This document shows positions 61,738-64,000 of a stretch of 64,000 nucleotides of DNA, piece after piece. A program made the position numbers and the translations under genes. How positions within the stretch are numbered: position 1 is the stretch's first letter; each line of letters starts with the position of its first letter. The notes beneath the pieces were generated by a model. That model was not told the DNA's origin, made no database searches, and worked only from the letters and a program-made list of their open reading frames with translations. Source of the DNA: JALHOM01 sp964615775 (GTDB lineage: Bacteria > Patescibacteriota > Saccharimonadia > Saccharimonadales > 2-12-FULL-41-12); the NCBI GenBank assembly GCA_964615775.1, contig CAZTQB010000002.1, positions 1-64,000 on the forward strand, in the 5' to 3' direction.

Positions 61738-63150
61738 TTAGCCTAGTTCTGCTAAACTCTGAGCGTACAAATTTAGTTCCTCTAAAATATAGGTTTTTTC
61801 TGGGCTTAATTTCTGATTGGCTAACTCATTTATTCTTGCGACAAACTTAGGGGCTTGTAAGGCAATCTTTTGATTTTTATAATTTTGCCAATTGACTTGC
61901 TCATCATCGCTTAAATATTTAGGAAAATTTCTAGCTTTATACAAAGGCCACAAATTTTTCAACCTTGCATCGGCAAAATTTTTATAAAAATCACTAGATT
62001 TAAGGGCTACGTCACTTCGAGCCTTAACGAATAAATCTTTGTCATAATTGGATATAAAACCGTCATAAAGTTGTGACTCAACATTTCTCTCATCGTTTAG
62101 AAATTCAGCTTGCTTAAGCTTAGTAGTTTGCTCAGCTGCTCTTCGATATTTTTCCAGTATCTCAGTTTTCGTAGATTCTAGTTTTTGATAATTATCTTGA
62201 GCTAACTTTAGGTCAATATTTAGCCGAGTTTGGTCAGATTTAGTCAATGTATTTAGTGGGGCAATCGCAGGGCAACGGTTGGCTCGTAATGTCTTTATAG
62301 GCAACGGCAAAATCTCATCGTCTCTCGACCATCGCATACGTTTTTTCATATCAGCCTCAGATAATTTTACAATTTCATTTGGATCTTGGCTCAAATCATA
62401 AACTAAAAATCCCTGATTTTCAGCTTCACCAATCACACTTACCAAGGCAAGTTTTTCGCTTTCGGTAGAATATCTACCGCTTACATAAACAAAGATTGGA
62501 TTTTCATCAACAAATTTCACCACATCTTTTTTTGCTCGCAAGCTTAGAAGATAATTAAACAGTTTTGGCTGTTGAGTCTTTATCATTTTTGCAACTGCGA
62601 TGGTCGCATTAACGTCACTTAAAGCATCATGAGCAGCATTATGTTCAAGTTTATTTAGCGAACTAAGCAACTCCAAACGATTAGACGCTTTACCATCACT
62701 TGCAAATGGCCATTTTATGCCTTCAGGACGTAAAGCTCTGGTGATCCGCACCAAATCTAGAATGTCCCAGCGACTAGCACCTTCTTTCCACTGCCACTCG
62801 TAAGCATCATAAAAATTTCTGTACATGCCAAATCGCATAAATTCATCATCAAACCTTACAGAGTTAAAGCCTAAAAAAATAGTTTCTGGTGTAACAATCT
62901 CGTTATAGAAAGTTCTGAAGAATTCGGCCTCGCTAACACCATCTCGCAGTGTTTGCTGTGGAGTTATGCCTGTTAACAAAATTGCATCAGGCTCAGGCAG
63001 AACATCCTCACTTAATTTAATTAAAAAATTATAAGCCTTGCCGATTGGCTTCAAATTCATATCAGTTCGCTGGCCAGCAAACTGCATTATCCGTGAACTA
63101 TACGGGCTTATCCCACTTGTTTCTAGGTCATAAAAGAAAAAACTAGCCAT
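61738..63150 (-). CDS. sbcB: Exodeoxyribonuclease I
   Basis: 470 residues. DEDD exonuclease core: FFFYDLETSGISPYSSRI with the first acidic pair, FLGFNSVRFDDEFMRFGMYR, and HNAAHDALSDVNATIAVAKM with the last Asp and catalytic His. SH3-like and helical C-terminal parts follow (KKRMRWSRDDEILPLPIK; PLYKARNFPKYLSDDEQVNW). Degrades single-stranded DNA 3' to 5' in recombination and repair. Stands with uvrA and ligA among the repair genes here. Confidence 0.93.
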   Translation of the reverse strand: MASFFFYDLETSGISPYSSRIMQFAGQRTDMNLKPIGKAYNFLIKLSEDVLPEPDAILLTGITPQQTLRDGVSEAEFFRTFYNEIVTPETIFLGFNSVRFDDEFMRFGMYRNFYDAYEWQWKEGASRWDILDLVRITRALRPEGIKWPFASDGKASNRLELLSSLNKLEHNAAHDALSDVNATIAVAKMIKTQQPKLFNYLLSLRAKKDVVKFVDENPIFVYVSGRYSTESEKLALVSVIGEAENQGFLVYDLSQDPNEIVKLSEADMKKRMRWSRDDEILPLPIKTLRANRCPAIAPLNTLTKSDQTRLNIDLKLAQDNYQKLESTKTEILEKYRRAAEQTTKLKQAEFLNDERNVESQLYDGFISNYDKDLFVKARSDVALKSSDFYKNFADARLKNLWPLYKARNFPKYLSDDEQVNWQNYKNQKIALQAPKFVARINELANQKLSPEKTYILEELNLYAQSLAELG

Positions 63151-63172
63151 ACATTAATATGCTTAGTATAAC

Positions 63173-63856
63173 TTAGTTAGTCTTAAAATCCGCCTTTTTT
63201 ACCAAGCGAAGACCAAAGCTACCTAACTGTCTATCCCGTTCCATTTGTCGGTATATATCATAAAGTGTTATATCTAAAACTCTTCTTCCTGCATTAAATT
63301 CTACCATTTCATCACTGGCAATAATTTCTAATTCTTCATCAGATACTTGTTCAACAAAAGCATCCTCGTTGGCACGCAAAACTTTTATATAATAATCTAA
63401 ATCATTTTTCATAAGTGCTTGAAATAACGCTTCATACCCATCATCTTCCATGCCTGTAACAACTCTGGCCGACAAAATTTTTGAGACACCATTATCCGGC
63501 GTAATGCTTTTCGCTTCGTCTGAAAGCTTATTGACTACAACTTCAAGCATAGCCATCTCATCAGCCTTCCTACCCCTATATAACCCCCTGTCTACTGACT
63601 CACCAATGCTGTCAGCCAAAACATCAAGTAGGTTTGCCTGTTTGGGTACAAACTCTTCAATAAGAAAGCTCGTAAAATTTTCGCCATGATCTCTATCATG
63701 TTGTAGATAATGCTCGCTCCACCTCTTGAAGGCATCGATTGTTATCCCTGAAGGTATTTTTACTAAATCAACCCCTAAATTTTCAAATGATTCTCTATAT
63801 TGCATTGAGATTCCATGGTCACCTATCTCAAAATGCACCAGACTTATTTCTGACAT
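63173..63856 (-). CDS. Acidic soluble protein, unknown
   Basis: 227 residues, starts MSEISLVHFEIGDHGISMQY, mostly helical and rich in Glu and Asp, no membrane segment, no motif that I recognise (RWSEHYLQHDRDHGENFTSF and LYDIYRQMERDRQL are its most marked parts). TATAAT (63863-63868) lies six bases upstream of the ATG: leaderless. It is 22 bases ahead of sbcB on the same strand, so the two may be co-transcribed. Confidence 0.6.
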   Translation of the reverse strand: MSEISLVHFEIGDHGISMQYRESFENLGVDLVKIPSGITIDAFKRWSEHYLQHDRDHGENFTSFLIEEFVPKQANLLDVLADSIGESVDRGLYRGRKADEMAMLEVVVNKLSDEAKSITPDNGVSKILSARVVTGMEDDGYEALFQALMKNDLDYYIKVLRANEDAFVEQVSDEELEIIASDEMVEFNAGRRVLDITLYDIYRQMERDRQLGSFGLRLVKKADFKTN

Positions 63857-63893
63857 AATAATATTATATCAGATATATAGATATTTTACAAGT

Positions 63894-64000
63894 TTAGTAT
63901 TCTATTGGACCGTAGTCTGAGTTTTTGCCAAAAAAGATTTGGTCATTGGCTTGTACACTTTGACGTTCTAGTTCGTGCATTATACCCATTTTTCGCATAA
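63894..64000 (-). CDS. C-terminal end of a gene cut by the window edge
   Basis: At least 34 codons: MRKMGIMHELERQSVQANDQ, then a short end with GKNSDYGPIEY and TAA. An ATG lies two bases from the edge and may be the start or an internal Met. No family recognised. Confidence 0.4.
   Translation of the reverse strand, partial: MRKMGIMHELERQSVQANDQIFFGKNSDYGPIEY

Noticed and set aside
1..64000. Recoded stop codons (UGA as Gly, as in some CPR lineages)
   Set aside because: TGA acts as a normal stop in several intact genes such as murF; the one internal stop seen is TAA, in a single gene.
1..64000. CRISPR arrays, complete insertion sequences or prophage
   Set aside because: No regularly spaced repeats, no transposase and no phage structural genes were seen; the recombinase relic is the only mobile-element trace.

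Overview
The window is AT-rich, gene-dense bacterial chromosome read with the standard genetic code (TGA is a normal stop, for example at the end of murF). The combination of small, tightly packed genes, no ribosomal RNA, a shortened UvrC, a membrane-anchored surface glycosidase, LemA/HtpX, DedA, PGPGW and small one-helix proteins, with few biosynthetic genes, suggests a member of Candidatus Saccharibacteria (Patescibacteria/CPR). That assignment is an inference from gene content; no 16S gene is present.

Layout. 0-1 kb: DUF488 fragment, stand-alone receiver. 1-4.2 kb: a cellulose-synthase-like glycosyltransferase cut off and joined to a P-loop kinase, then an ITPase-like protein, an Asp/Glu racemase and a nucleoside-deoxyribosyltransferase-like protein fused to a ribbon-helix-helix domain, with a 44-bp palindrome over its promoter. 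4.2-4.5 kb: a very strongly folded four-way-junction element that I do not recognise. 4.5-16 kb: frameshifted radical SAM gene, GGDEF protein, metallopeptidase, rarA, gdh, CNNM protein, and a housekeeping run rpmF, nusB, nudix, rnc, rpsP, khpA, trmD, sod. 16-24.7 kb: leuS, murF-ddl, tRNA-Ala, MFS exporter. 24.9-33.8 kb: ligA, htpX, lemA, tRNAs, clpC. 34-38 kb: a GtrB-GtrA-membrane/PIG-L envelope glycan cassette with two of its three genes interrupted. 38.5-44 kb: pheA, a large DEAH helicase, and a tRNA cluster containing broken and duplicated tRNA-Phe pieces plus a serine recombinase relic. 44-64 kb: FAD dehydrogenase, solute-binding protein, secG, pepP, uvrC, GH26-like enzyme, trhO, ABC exporter, rplY, dedA, uvrA, sbcB and several unknown proteins.

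Regulation. Many genes have a -10 box (TATAAT-like) only 6-9 bases before the start codon and no Shine-Dalgarno site, so leaderless transcription looks common; a second class of genes has a clear AAAGGAG. Four genes look interrupted (1.7 kb fusion, G7 run at 5.26 kb, A5 run at 36.78 kb, in-frame TAA at 37.86 kb). Two of these sit in homopolymers, so sequencing error must be excluded before calling decay or phase variation.

Most interesting items: the structured element at 4.2-4.5 kb, the adjacent nucleotide-sensor-like RHH protein with its palindrome, the Gtr/PIG-L cassette, the tRNA-derived repeats at 42.2-42.55 kb, a 30-residue reading frame with hairpin ahead of an ABC exporter, and a DNA ligase whose four-cysteine zinc finger has no cysteines.
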